A stretch of 64,000 nucleotides of DNA, taken from positions 372,001 to 436,000 of the forward strand of contig JBAYRL010000001.1 of NCBI GenBank assembly GCA_041676705.1, given 5' to 3'. The stretch comes from Acidimicrobiia bacterium (GTDB lineage: Bacteria; Actinomycetota; Acidimicrobiia; Acidimicrobiales; SKKL01). Below, one piece after another: positions 43,929 to 51,922 of this stretch. A program made the position numbers and the translations under genes. The notes under the pieces were generated by a model. The model was not told the DNA's origin. It saw only the letters and a list, made by a program, of their open reading frames with translations, and searched no databases. Each line of letters begins with the position of its first letter. Position 1 is the stretch's first letter.

Positions 43929-44073
43929 GGAGAAGGCCGAGTTCTTTCTGGCTGCTCGATGAACGCGGGAACGTCTTAGCCGTCACCCGGAACTGGGCTT
44001 CAATCGGGTCACTTGCTAGTGGGCGCACAGGCCAGCATATTCACTCTGTCGGTGGTGCTGTTCGGTCGCTTCT

Positions 44074-45075
44074 TCAGCCGACGAGCTCGGCCACCGCCGC
44101 ACCGACGGCGGCCTGGTTGGCGACGTTGTCCCACCGCTGGACCACGGTGCCGGAGCCGTCGATGAGAAAGACCCACGGTTCGGCCGCGCCGACGCCCTCT
44201 TCGGGATAGATCCACTCGGCGGCGCTAGCGTTCAGGACGTTGCCCTCGAAGTCCTTCCAGACCTCGATGTGCACGAAGTTGGCCTGGTCGCCGAACTCGT
44301 CGGCAAGGGCTTGCACGCTGTCTGTAATGGGTCCGCAGAACCGGCTGACGCAGAACACGGGCGTCGAGACGACTATGAGCGTTGGTCTGCCGGTTGCGAT
44401 GGCGTCGGCGACGGTCAGGCGGTGCAGCTCGGGATCGGGCACTGTCCCGTCGTCCTCGGCACGCGAGTCGACTGCCGTAGCTGGCGCACCAGGGGCGCCG
44501 GGCAGCAGGTTCACAGTGCGAGGAGCAGGGTCCCCGGCCTTGACGATCTGGTGCTCGGCGCTCACTTCGAAGGCCGCGTCGAACTCGACGTCAACGTCAT
44601 TGATCGTGGCGTGGACGGTAACGCCCCAGAACCCGGGCTCGTCGAAGCGCACCTCGGTTGCCTCGTAGACACCGACGCCCTCATCCCCGGTGCGCAACCT
44701 CGGCCCTTCGCCGGCGGGTGGTGCGGTGCCTCCGGCGACGGGGACGAACGACGCGGTGACGTCGTCGATCGCAGGCTCTTCGGTGGGGCTGGCCTCGCCT
44801 GGATCGGCTCCGAAATACGTGAAGTCGAGCGTCACCTCGCCACCTACGATTGTCCCCCCGTCGGTGCCAATCAGACCCACAAGGAATCGTTGGGGGCCGG
44901 CGGCCGCAACGTCGTAGCTCGCAACTTGCGCCCCGTAAGCGGCCGACAGGTCGTTCGCCGCGGAGGTGTCGGCGGTCTCGTCGTCGGAGGCGCCTCCGCA
45001 CGCGGACAATGCGATAGCGATCACGGCGAGCAGACCGGCGATCTTGGTGGAGGTCAGGGCGTCTCCTGTTCGCAT
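44074..45075 (-). CDS. lipoprotein with C-terminal thioredoxin-like domain
   Basis: 333-residue exported lipoprotein: lipobox IALSAC near residue 26 and an acidic Thr/Ala linker. Residues about 50-180 form a beta-rich domain (GGEVTLDFTYFG, GFWGVTVHATIND). The C-terminal 120 residues are a thioredoxin-like fold with CVSRFC near residue 243 in TLIVVSTPVFCVSRFCGPI and WVFLIDGSGTVVQRW. It may reduce or deliver metal or thiols outside the membrane. It starts the high-GC block and overlaps the following gene by 22 bases. Confidence 0.75.
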   Translation of the reverse strand: MRTGDALTSTKIAGLLAVIAIALSACGGASDDETADTSAANDLSAAYGAQVASYDVAAAGPQRFLVGLIGTDGGTIVGGEVTLDFTYFGADPGEASPTEEPAIDDVTASFVPVAGGTAPPAGEGPRLRTGDEGVGVYEATEVRFDEPGFWGVTVHATINDVDVEFDAAFEVSAEHQIVKAGDPAPRTVNLLPGAPGAPATAVDSRAEDDGTVPDPELHRLTVADAIATGRPTLIVVSTPVFCVSRFCGPITDSVQALADEFGDQANFVHIEVWKDFEGNVLNASAAEWIYPEEGVGAAEPWVFLIDGSGTVVQRWDNVANQAAVGAAVAELVG

Positions 45076-45554
45076 ACGGGCGTTGAAGAACCGGCGGTAG
45101 TGGCGCGAGCGGCATCCGTGGCCGCGACGAGAACCCGCAAGTCCTCGGCGATCGTCGCGATCGGAGTCGAGTCGTCGGCCAGGTCGCTCTCCACGGCTTC
45201 CTTGGCCCGCAGTAGCTCGGCTGCGACGCCGCGGTCGATCTGCACTGCTTCATCAGCGAGTACGTGCAGGGGGCCGTGATCGAAGGCGGACCGAGCCACA
45301 TCGACGTTGCCAGCAAGGGCCGCGTCGAGTGCAACGCACATCGACCCATAGTCCGGTTCCGTCGACTGGGTGGCGGTCGACTCGACCGGAGGCGCGACCC
45401 GCTCGCTGCTGTCCCCGATACCGCAAGCGCCGACGAGGACTCCGATGGTGATCGCTACTACCTGGAACGTTCGAGCGCGGCGCAGTCGCCCACCTTGTGT
45501 CGTGGGTATCCAGTCAGCTTGCACGTAGGTGCGATGATTCATCTGCCCTCTCAC
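45054..45554 (-). CDS. hypothetical lipoprotein
   Basis: 166 residues with a basic N-terminus, a hydrophobic segment (VVAITIGVLVGAC) and a lipobox cysteine near residue 44. The long pre-segment before the hydrophobic stretch suggests the real start may be internal. The mature part is helical with two further cysteines. No family is recognised. It lies in the same direction as, and overlaps, the thioredoxin-like lipoprotein gene, in a metal-resistance setting. Confidence 0.6.
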   Translation of the reverse strand: MRGQMNHRTYVQADWIPTTQGGRLRRARTFQVVAITIGVLVGACGIGDSSERVAPPVESTATQSTEPDYGSMCVALDAALAGNVDVARSAFDHGPLHVLADEAVQIDRGVAAELLRAKEAVESDLADDSTPIATIAEDLRVLVAATDAARATTAGSSTPVCEQETP

Positions 45555-45652
45555 CGGCGACCCGGTTCCGTTGAGACCAGCATCCGTCGAGTCTCGTCAC
45601 CGAACCGCTGCGCCGTCGATTCGGGGCGCTGCGTCGGAGGTAGAGGCCAGGC

Positions 45653-46582
45653 TCACTGCTGCCCGTCCCGGTAGCGGAGATCCCAGCTTCGGCCGTCGTC
45701 GGTGGAGCGGTAGATGCCGGTCACCTGCGCGTTGTCGTGCGCCGCTGCATACATGCCGTCGGGCGTGGCAAGCAGGGCTTGGGGTTGGCCCGGCAGAAGG
45801 CCGACGCGCTCCCAGTGACCGTCGGTGTGGCTCCAGATGCCGCCACGCTCGTCGGCTCCCCACAGGCCGGCGTGGGCATCCCAGCTGACAGCGAGAAACG
45901 GCGGCCCGTCGGTGTCGTTCCAGGTTCGTCCGCCGTCGGTCGAAGCGACCGAACCGTCCGGTGTGGCGCCCACCAGGTGGTCCGGATCCTTCGGGTCGAC
46001 GGCAAAGTCGTACATGGCCAGCGTCGAGCGGGTCTCCCATTCCTCGCTATCCGCAGAGACCATGAACCGGCCCGTGCCGGAGTCCCAGCCATATACCAGG
46101 TCGTGAGCGAAGGCTAGGCCATGGAAGTCGACCTCGCCGCTTAGCGAGATGCTGGCCCAAGTAGCACCCCCGTCGGTGGACTCGATCAATCCGAGCTGAC
46201 CGGGCTGACCAGCCTGCATCCCGGCAAAATCGGGATGACCCGAACCGAGGAAGTGATCGGGGCCAGCGACGGTGAACCCCATCGTGTCCTGAAGGGAGTT
46301 GCCGATCCGTTCAGCGTCATCGCCGTCTGAGGGAATGCGGAACGACCCATAGTGGGTGGCGACGATGAGCGATCCATCAGCGGGGTTGATACCGAGGCCA
46401 TGAACGTGGGCAACACCAGGGTCGACAGTCACTCCATCTCGCTGATCCGATTCGTCGTTCGCCAACTGCGTGACGCCCCAGGCGGCGACGGGAACAAGGA
46501 CAACAGCTCCGATTAGGAGTGCGAGCCGCTCTCGTCGTAGCTGGCTCCAGGTCGACGGTCGCCGACGGATCTGTGGGCTCAT
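45653..46582 (-). CDS. F510_1955-type BNR/glycosylhydrolase-like protein
   Basis: 309-residue protein with one N-terminal membrane anchor (LALLIGAVVLVPVAAWGV) and a beta-propeller with BNR/Asp-box motifs STDGGATWASIS, STDGGRTWNDTD and STDDGRSWDLRY. It opens with VAHVHGLGINPADGSLIVAT, the family signature of F510_1955-type proteins, which recur in heavy-metal resistance clusters. Glycosidase activity is unproven. GGAGG precedes the ATG at 7 bases. A palindrome lies just upstream at 46601-46620. Confidence 0.82.
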   Translation of the reverse strand: MSPQIRRRPSTWSQLRRERLALLIGAVVLVPVAAWGVTQLANDESDQRDGVTVDPGVAHVHGLGINPADGSLIVATHYGSFRIPSDGDDAERIGNSLQDTMGFTVAGPDHFLGSGHPDFAGMQAGQPGQLGLIESTDGGATWASISLSGEVDFHGLAFAHDLVYGWDSGTGRFMVSADSEEWETRSTLAMYDFAVDPKDPDHLVGATPDGSVASTDGGRTWNDTDGPPFLAVSWDAHAGLWGADERGGIWSHTDGHWERVGLLPGQPQALLATPDGMYAAAHDNAQVTGIYRSTDDGRSWDLRYRDGQQ

Positions 46583-46600
46583 CGGGATCCTCCTGTAGGG

Positions 46601-46620
46601 CCTTGTCTAAAATGACAAGG
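46601..46620. promoter_or_regulatory. candidate operator, CCTTGTC-N6-GACAAGG
   Basis: Perfect 7-base inverted repeat with a 6-base centre, 19-38 bases upstream of the ATG at 46582 on the minus strand. Size and symmetry fit a MerR- or ArsR-type metal regulator. There is no T-tract, so a terminator is unlikely. Confidence 0.55.
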
Positions 46621-46837
46621 TAGCCGATCTCGGCGCGAAGCTGGTCGAGCTCCCCGGCGGGTGACCATCGCGGCGATCCGTTCGCCCAACGGGGGATCGC
46701 TTCGCAACCTAGTCGCGAAGGGCCGCGCCGACAGAAAGGCCGGCGACGACGGTCGGGACGCCGGCGCTCGGGCAGTACAGGCAGATCGCCATCCGGAGCA
46801 AACGACGTCAAGGTTGGCGGGATCGCGGCCGCATTGG

Positions 46838-46963
46838 CTACCTCGAAGGGTCGCCAGCGCGTAGCTTGAGGTCCCGGCAGCAGCAGTCCGGGTAGGTCCG
46901 GCATGGTCGGGTGATTACGCCTCGCTTCACGAGGCATCCGCATTCAGCGCACAAAATTTCCAT
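46838..46963 (-). CDS. 41-residue cysteine-rich protein
   Basis: ATG at 46963 follows GGAGG with a 5-base gap, an ideal ribosome-binding site. The 41 codons encode MEILCAECGCLVKRG, then TRPCRTYPDCCCRDLKLR and a short tail: seven cysteines in 41 residues. The CAECGC and CCC clusters suggest a small metal-binding or chaperone peptide. It lies between DUF3703 and the BNR-protein gene in the high-GC metal block. I know of no characterised family. Confidence 0.65.
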   Translation of the reverse strand: MEILCAECGCLVKRGVITRPCRTYPDCCCRDLKLRAGDPSR

Positions 46964-47002
46964 TCGGACCTCCGGGTGTCCTTCGGTGGGTGACGTTGGG
47001 CG

Positions 47003-47344
47003 CTAGCGCCCCAGCTGGGCCAGGTCCGGCGGGACATCGGTGGTCTCGCGTAGTCCCATGGCGGTCGTGCCGATGTTCCCTCGGGGGTATCGGCCGGTGA
47101 GCGAGCCGGGACCAGCGAAGACGATGCGGAGCACTTGTCCGAGCGTCTCTTGTCGGTTCCGGTCGGCGATAGCTCGACGGAGCATGGCCAGGTGCACGCG
47201 GGTGTGGAGCACGGCGTAGGGCTGGGACACGATGTGGGCCCGTTCGAGAGCGATCCACGGATCGGTGGAGGTTCGAACAGACGCGAGCTCGGCCTGTACC
47301 CACGTACGGGTCGCAGCGTCGGCGCGGCGGGGTCGTTCAGGCAT
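47003..47344 (-). CDS. DUF3703-family protein
   Basis: About 113 residues, soluble and helical. The family signature is clear: WIALERAHIVSQPYAVLHTR, VHLAMLRRAIADR and GSLTGRYPRGNIGTTAMGL. ATG 47344 is preferred because GGAG lies 7 bases upstream; ATG 47350 is an alternative. The start overlaps the stop of the metal-transporting ATPase by 8 bases, so the two are co-translated. DUF3703 genes recur beside heavy-metal efflux genes, but their function is unknown. Confidence 0.85.
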   Translation of the reverse strand: MPERPRRADAATRTWVQAELASVRTSTDPWIALERAHIVSQPYAVLHTRVHLAMLRRAIADRNRQETLGQVLRIVFAGPGSLTGRYPRGNIGTTAMGLRETTDVPPDLAQLGR

Positions 47345-49289
47345 TGGCATGCTCCATCGTGGGTCTGTAAGCCGGGTGTTCGCCTGCGGTTGGGGCGGCG
47401 ACAGGGCGGCGGGCGCGCAGGCCATTGGCAATGACGGCGATCTCGGCCACCTCATGGAGGGCGACCACCGCTCCGAGCCCGAGCCATCCCAGCGCGGCGA
47501 CGGGAATGAGGATGGCGATGATCGAGCCGGACAACACGAGGTTCTGCACCATGATCGTCCGGGTGCGCCGGGCGTGTTCGAACAGCGGCGGCAGGTGGCC
47601 GAGGTTGTCGCCCATGATCGCGACGTCGGCGGCTTCGATCGCTACGTCGGTCCCTGCGGCACCCATCGCTATGCCGACGGCAGCCGACGCCAGGGCCGGA
47701 GCGTCGTTGATGCCGTCTCCGACCATCGCGACCGGGCCGTGTTCGCTGAGCCTCGTGATCTGTTCGACCTTGCCTTGCGGGAGGAGACCGGCAGCGACGT
47801 CATCGATCTGTGCCTCTCGGGCGATGGCCGATGCGGTCGTCTCGTTGTCGCCGGTGAGCATCGCCAAGGCCATGCCCGCCGATCGCAGTGATGCGACCAC
47901 GGCGGTGGCTTCGGGGCGGAGCTCGTCGCGTACCGCGAGCGCTCCGATGGTCTCGCCCTCAGCTTCAACGAGCACGACAGTCGCTCCTGCGGCTTGGAGC
48001 CGAGCCACATCGTCGATGAGCGTCGTCGCAGCAATGTAGCCAGGCTTGCCAACCCGCACCCGCTCCCCGTTGACCGTGCCCTCGAGGCCGTGGCCGACGA
48101 TTGTCACGACATCCCATACCGGTGGCACCGTGACGCTGGCGTCTCGTGCCGCGGTGGTGATGGCGGCGGCCAGCGGGTGGTTGCTCTGCGCTTCAAGAGC
48201 GGCCGCAGCCCCGAGGACGTCGTCGGGGCTGGATCCGGCGGCGGTGACCGTCTCGATGACGACTGGTTGGTTCCGGGTCAGGGTGCCGGTCTTGTCGAGC
48301 GCGACGACCTGCACGGCCGCCAACGCTTCGAGGGCGGCGCCGCCTTTGATGACGAGTCCGGCCCTGGTGGCGGAGCCCACTGAAGCGAACACGGTGACTG
48401 GCACCGCGATGGCGAACGCGCACGGCGACGCCGCCACCAGCACGACGAGTGAACGTTCGAACCACAATCCCGGATCACCCACCAGCGCGCCGATCATCGC
48501 GACCGCGGCCGCGATGCCGATGATGGCGGGGACGAGCGGCGCAGCGATCCGATCTGCCAGGCGTTGTGCGTTCCCCTTGCGGTCCTGGGCCTCCTCGACG
48601 GCACGAACGATGCGCGACAGGGTGCTGTCAGCGACGGGTGCCGTCGCCGACACGACAAGCAGGCCGCCGCCATTAACGCTGCCCGCGAGCACATCATCGC
48701 CGATGTCCACCTCGACAGGGATCGCCTCCCCGGTGACCGCCGAAACGTCGAGAGAGGAGCTGCCCTCCACCACCCGGCCGTCGGTCGGGAGGCGGTCCCC
48801 CGTTCGCAGGACGAGCACATCCCCCGAAACGATCTCGCCCACCGGTACCTGTGCCGTGTCGTGCCCATGTCGGACGGTGGCGGTGTCGGGCACCAACGCG
48901 AGTACGGCGCGCAGTCCCCGTCGTGACTTGGCCACCGCCCACTCCTCGAGCGCCTCAGAGATCGAGAACAAGAACGCCAGGGCGGCGGCTTCACCGAGCT
49001 GGCCGAGCGCAGTCGCTCCAATGGCGGCAACCGTCATCAACAAGCCAACACCGAGGCGCCGTCGAGCGAGGGCAGCGAGAGCGGCAGGGACGAACGTGGC
49101 GCCGCCTACCACGAGAGCCGCGATGAAGGCGCCATCAGCCAAAGCTTCGAGATCGTTCAGACCGGCGATGACACCGACCAGCCAGGCCAGCGCAGCGATG
49201 AGCGCAGCTGGCGTCCGCCACTGCACCGCCAGCGCACCATCCTCCTCAGACACCGACGACGGCGGGCCCGCACAACAGGCGTCGGCCAT
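47337..49289 (-). CDS. heavy-metal P-type ATPase, P1B-4-like
   Basis: 650-residue metal-exporting ATPase. Landmarks in order: an N-terminal DACCAGP cysteine pair without a heavy-metal-associated domain, the actuator SAVTGEAIP, the membrane metal site SPCAFAIAVPVTV, phosphorylation site DKTGTLT, nucleotide-binding SNHPLAAAI and hinge GDGINDAPALA. The last helix has ALHEVAEIAVIANGLR. SPC in place of CPC plus a histidine-glutamate in the last helix places it near the P1B-4 group (Co, Fe, Cd, Zn exporters). The stop overlaps DUF3703. The upstream ArsR-type gene ends on the same base at which this one starts. Confidence 0.9.
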   Translation of the reverse strand: MADACCAGPPSSVSEEDGALAVQWRTPAALIAALAWLVGVIAGLNDLEALADGAFIAALVVGGATFVPAALAALARRRLGVGLLMTVAAIGATALGQLGEAAALAFLFSISEALEEWAVAKSRRGLRAVLALVPDTATVRHGHDTAQVPVGEIVSGDVLVLRTGDRLPTDGRVVEGSSSLDVSAVTGEAIPVEVDIGDDVLAGSVNGGGLLVVSATAPVADSTLSRIVRAVEEAQDRKGNAQRLADRIAAPLVPAIIGIAAAVAMIGALVGDPGLWFERSLVVLVAASPCAFAIAVPVTVFASVGSATRAGLVIKGGAALEALAAVQVVALDKTGTLTRNQPVVIETVTAAGSSPDDVLGAAAALEAQSNHPLAAAITTAARDASVTVPPVWDVVTIVGHGLEGTVNGERVRVGKPGYIAATTLIDDVARLQAAGATVVLVEAEGETIGALAVRDELRPEATAVVASLRSAGMALAMLTGDNETTASAIAREAQIDDVAAGLLPQGKVEQITRLSEHGPVAMVGDGINDAPALASAAVGIAMGAAGTDVAIEAADVAIMGDNLGHLPPLFEHARRTRTIMVQNLVLSGSIIAILIPVAALGWLGLGAVVALHEVAEIAVIANGLRARRPVAAPTAGEHPAYRPTMEHANA

Positions 49290-49663
49290 TACCGGTCACC
49301 CATCATCGGGGCGTCGCACAGACTCACCCGCTGTCCGTTCTCAGCGAGTAGGCGCTCAGACGCCCGAATCAGCTCGACGACCTCGGGCTGCGCGATGGAA
49401 TAGAAGACCTGTCGGCGCTCCCCCGGTCGATCGACCACCAGCCCGCAGCCCTTCAGACAAGCAAGGTGGTTCGACACGTTGGGCTGGGACGTGCCCACGA
49501 CGTCCACGATCGAGCGCACCGGGAGCTCACCATCGAGCAGAGCCAACAGGATTGACAGGCGAGTGGGATCACTGAGCCCATGGAAGAGGCGGGCTACCAC
49601 CTCCACCTCACTTGTCTCGACAGCCATCGTCTTCATTTGATCATCATAGTCCACTGATGACAT
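49289..49663 (-). CDS. ArsR/SmtB-family metal sensor, CmtR-like
   Basis: 124-residue winged-helix repressor with recognition helix GTSQPNVSNHLACLKGCGLV. The Cys-x3-Cys inside the recognition helix (CLKGC) together with a C-terminal cysteine (SLCDAP) is the arrangement of the Cd/Pb sensor CmtR (Cys57, Cys61, Cys102). It very likely controls the adjacent ATPase. The palindrome CTGATG-A-CATCAG at 49654-49666 covers the first codons, so ATG 49633 may be the true start, leaving the palindrome as operator. Confidence 0.88.
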   Translation of the reverse strand: MSSVDYDDQMKTMAVETSEVEVVARLFHGLSDPTRLSILLALLDGELPVRSIVDVVGTSQPNVSNHLACLKGCGLVVDRPGERRQVFYSIAQPEVVELIRASERLLAENGQRVSLCDAPMMGDR

Positions 49664-49754
49664 CAGCGTATTAAGATCTTACAGCCGGGCCAGGTTAGCT
49701 GCCGACCGTGCTCGCAAAAGGACATCACCGGTTCTCCGTTCCTAAGGTTGAGCC

Positions 49755-50036
49755 GTGCCCGTCGCTCGTTCCCTCGCCCTGTTCGCCCTCGCTGCGCTTG
49801 CCGAGATTGGGGGCGCATGGCTGATCTGGCAGGGCATCCGCGAAGACCGCGGCGTCGCCTGGATCGGTGCTGGTGTGGCGGCGCTCGGCACCTACGGGTT
49901 CGTCGCCACCTTGCAGGACGACGCCAACTTCGGTCGGATCCTGGCCGCATATGGCGGTATCTTCGTCGCCGGCTCGCTCGCATGGGGCGCGGCTGTGGAC
50001 GGGTTCCGACCCGAGTCCGTGCGCGCTCCAGCCTGA
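49755..50036 (+). CDS. YnfA/UPF0060-family membrane protein
   Basis: 93-residue protein with four helices of the YnfA family, related to small multidrug-resistance transporters. Landmarks are LAALAEIGGAWLIWQGIRE and the C-terminal YGGIFVAGSLAWGAAVDG. It is divergent from the CmtR-like gene and so may share its control. GTG at 49755 is the likely start. Confidence 0.88.
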   Translation: MPVARSLALFALAALAEIGGAWLIWQGIREDRGVAWIGAGVAALGTYGFVATLQDDANFGRILAAYGGIFVAGSLAWGAAVDGFRPESVRAPA

Positions 50037-51070
50037 TCGACAGCGGCGCAGGGCACGCTGGGTCAGGACGCGAATCGACTGTGACCTGGTCGAATCGAGT
50101 CGGGCAGCTTCCCGAGCGCTCCGTTAGCTAGCGGCAGGACGTACACGACGACGCCCAGGATGTCGGGGTCGAGCTGCCTGGCCAGGCGATGGTGTGCGGG
50201 CCGGTGGATGGCCTTCGACAGGGGTGAGGTCTTGCCGATCGGCTCGCGATGGCTCGCTCGGAGACCGAGTTGGAGCTCCAGATCCATACGGCAGACGGTT
50301 ACGGGACCACCAGAAGTTAGCTGGTCAAGTCGAAGCCCTTTTTCGAGGTGAAACGCTTCGTGGGCTACTGCTTTACGCCTGGGGTTGGTCCGTGGTTTCC
50401 ACAATCGCTCTATACGCAGCTATCGCGGCGGCCGTCGGCTTTGTTGTCATGTTGATAGTGACAATTGGGGATTTTGTAGCTGATCCAAGACTGGCGGCCG
50501 AACAACGCTAGTCAGACCCTTGTGCGGGTAGCTGTCCGGGTCCTTGATACGACCCGCCGCCGAGTTCGGCAAGAAACCATGAGCCATCGGGCCCGCATGG
50601 CGATTCGCTGGATCGGACCCCAAAACTATTGATGGATTTCATGGACCGGCTCGCTGCTGAGCGAGGAGGCGCAGGCATGGACCGTTGAGATCATCCAATG
50701 ATGATTAGATCGTGCTTAACAATTCGATGAACGTCCTCGGCGCTTGGGTCGATGATGACGATGAACTGCGGAGATGGCTCAAGCCCCATCTCCAAGGGAT
50801 CACTGATGACCCTCACAAGTCAATCGCGTCCAACGCCCGGAAAGCCGTCGCAGCAGCCCGATTCCTGCCGGTAGGACCCAGTGGCTGTCGAGATCCCTCG
50901 CGGCTCTTGTCGGTTGACCGTACACGCCCAACTCCAAAGACACTCATTACTGGTACCCGTTTAGGTGATGACCCACTACGATCAACTACAAGTTGTCGTA
51001 TGTCGTTTCGGCTTAATTACACTTCGTATCGATGCTTCAGGTGTACCTCGCTCAGAGATTGGTGATTACT
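50037..51070. other. 1.0-kb degenerate region
   Basis: No intact gene is convincing. From about 50310 to 50511 on the plus strand a frame encodes VEALFRGETLRGLLLYAWGW followed by two hydrophobic helices and a polar end, which looks like the C-terminus of a membrane protein whose 5' part is gone. Other open frames (50063-50404 minus, 50712-51065 plus) show no family resemblance. Base composition drops from the high-GC block to ordinary values here, consistent with a junction. Confidence 0.45.
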
Positions 51071-51295
51071 GTGAACCGGAAGATGATCGCAGCGATAGCA
51101 CTGTGTTGCATCGTGCCCATGGGCCTCATCGTGGTGATGACCTCGATAATTGGCGTTACGTTCGGCTGGGCCAGCGCCTTAACCCTTGGCCTCATAGCGG
51201 CCGGCGTCTGCGCAGCCATGATGATTCAGCATATGGGGCACGCCGGAGACGAGGGCAAGGAGGTCCGGGCCACTTCGAAAGTAGACACTGAGTAG
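51071..51295 (+). CDS. small two-helix membrane protein
   Basis: 74 residues from GTG 51071, or 70 from ATG 51083. Two hydrophobic helices (MIAAIALCCIVPMGLIVVMT, SALTLGLIAAGVCAAMMI) are followed by a charged tail containing QHMGHAGDEG. The Met/His-rich stretch IQHMGHAG could bind copper. It converges on the cupredoxin gene at the edge of the copper block. No family is recognised with confidence. Confidence 0.55.
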   Translation: MNRKMIAAIALCCIVPMGLIVVMTSIIGVTFGWASALTLGLIAAGVCAAMMIQHMGHAGDEGKEVRATSKVDTE

Positions 51296-51321
51296 TTCGG
51301 ATGTCCGAGGGAACTAAACGA

Positions 51322-51786
51322 CTACTCTGGTGCTTCTACGATCAGGGTTCCTTCCATACCCGCTTCCCGGTGACCAGCAACGGTGCAGTAGAAGGTGTAC
51401 TCACCCGGGGCCTCGGCCCGAAGGCCGCCTTCAGCGATCTCGCCTCGATCGGCGGCGACGTGCACGTTGATCTCATCAATGGTGAAGTCATGGAGCAGAT
51501 CGTCGGAGCTCAACACGATGGCGACGTCTTCACCAACGTTGACGGTGATCTCGTCGGGGTCGAATACGAATGAGGTGGCGTTCACCTCGACCCGCCGGGC
51601 CCCGTCTACTACTGGGCTCGACTCGCTGTGGTCGTGCTCCATGTCGTCACTATCCATGTTTTCGGACATGGCCCCCACGGGTTGGTCCCTGGCTGAGGAA
51701 TCGTCATCACCGCAGGCGGTAAGGACGAGACTCAGGGACAGTGCGGAACCCAAAATAGCAATCAAGGGGCGGTAGAAGCGGTTCAT
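51322..51786 (-). CDS. cupredoxin-domain lipoprotein
   Basis: 154-residue exported type I copper protein. The lipobox is LVLTAC near residue 25. A Met/His/Asp-rich linker (SENMDSDDMEHDHSES) follows and probably binds copper loosely. The cupredoxin fold carries ligands His in LLHDFTIDE and Cys-His-Met in YCTVAGHREAGMEGTL. ATG 51786 is chosen over 51798 because GGAGAG then precedes it. An operator-like palindrome lies 17-33 bases upstream, shared with the copB/blaI interval. Confidence 0.9.
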   Translation of the reverse strand: MNRFYRPLIAILGSALSLSLVLTACGDDDSSARDQPVGAMSENMDSDDMEHDHSESSPVVDGARRVEVNATSFVFDPDEITVNVGEDVAIVLSSDDLLHDFTIDEINVHVAADRGEIAEGGLRAEAPGEYTFYCTVAGHREAGMEGTLIVEAPE

Positions 51787-51804
51787 TGATCTCTCCATAA
51801 AATA

Positions 51805-51819
51805 CTACGCAGTGTAGTA
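51805..51819. promoter_or_regulatory. candidate BlaI/CopY-type operator before cupredoxin gene
   Basis: TACTAC-N5-GTAGTA (51803-51819) is a perfect inverted repeat just upstream of the cupredoxin ATG at 51786. Its 15-base core CTACGCAGTGTAGTA matches the pattern CTAC-N4-(T/C)GT-N-GTA found twice in the copB/blaI promoter interval. Confidence 0.65.
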
Positions 51820-51922
51820 GATAGTAGGTGGCTACTCATCACGGGTCAAGGCGCCCAACAAAGCCCTGATTCCCCCTTTCGGTCGCCCATGTCATTGGCG
51901 GGGGCCGATTCCCGGTGGTGGG

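Noticed and set aside
46377..46943. 188-residue minus-strand frame in the high-GC block
   Set aside because: It overlaps the BNR-protein gene by over 200 bases, is Arg/Pro-rich as antisense or shifted frames of high-GC DNA are, and conflicts with the better supported 41-residue gene.
48046..49575. 509-residue plus-strand frame opposite the metal ATPase
   Set aside because: It is antisense to a clear P-type ATPase and an ArsR gene and has the Ser/Thr/Ala/Arg composition of a shadow frame.
50063..50404. 113-residue minus-strand frame
   Set aside because: No family resemblance or ribosome-binding site. It is opposite the remnant membrane-protein frame in a degenerate region.
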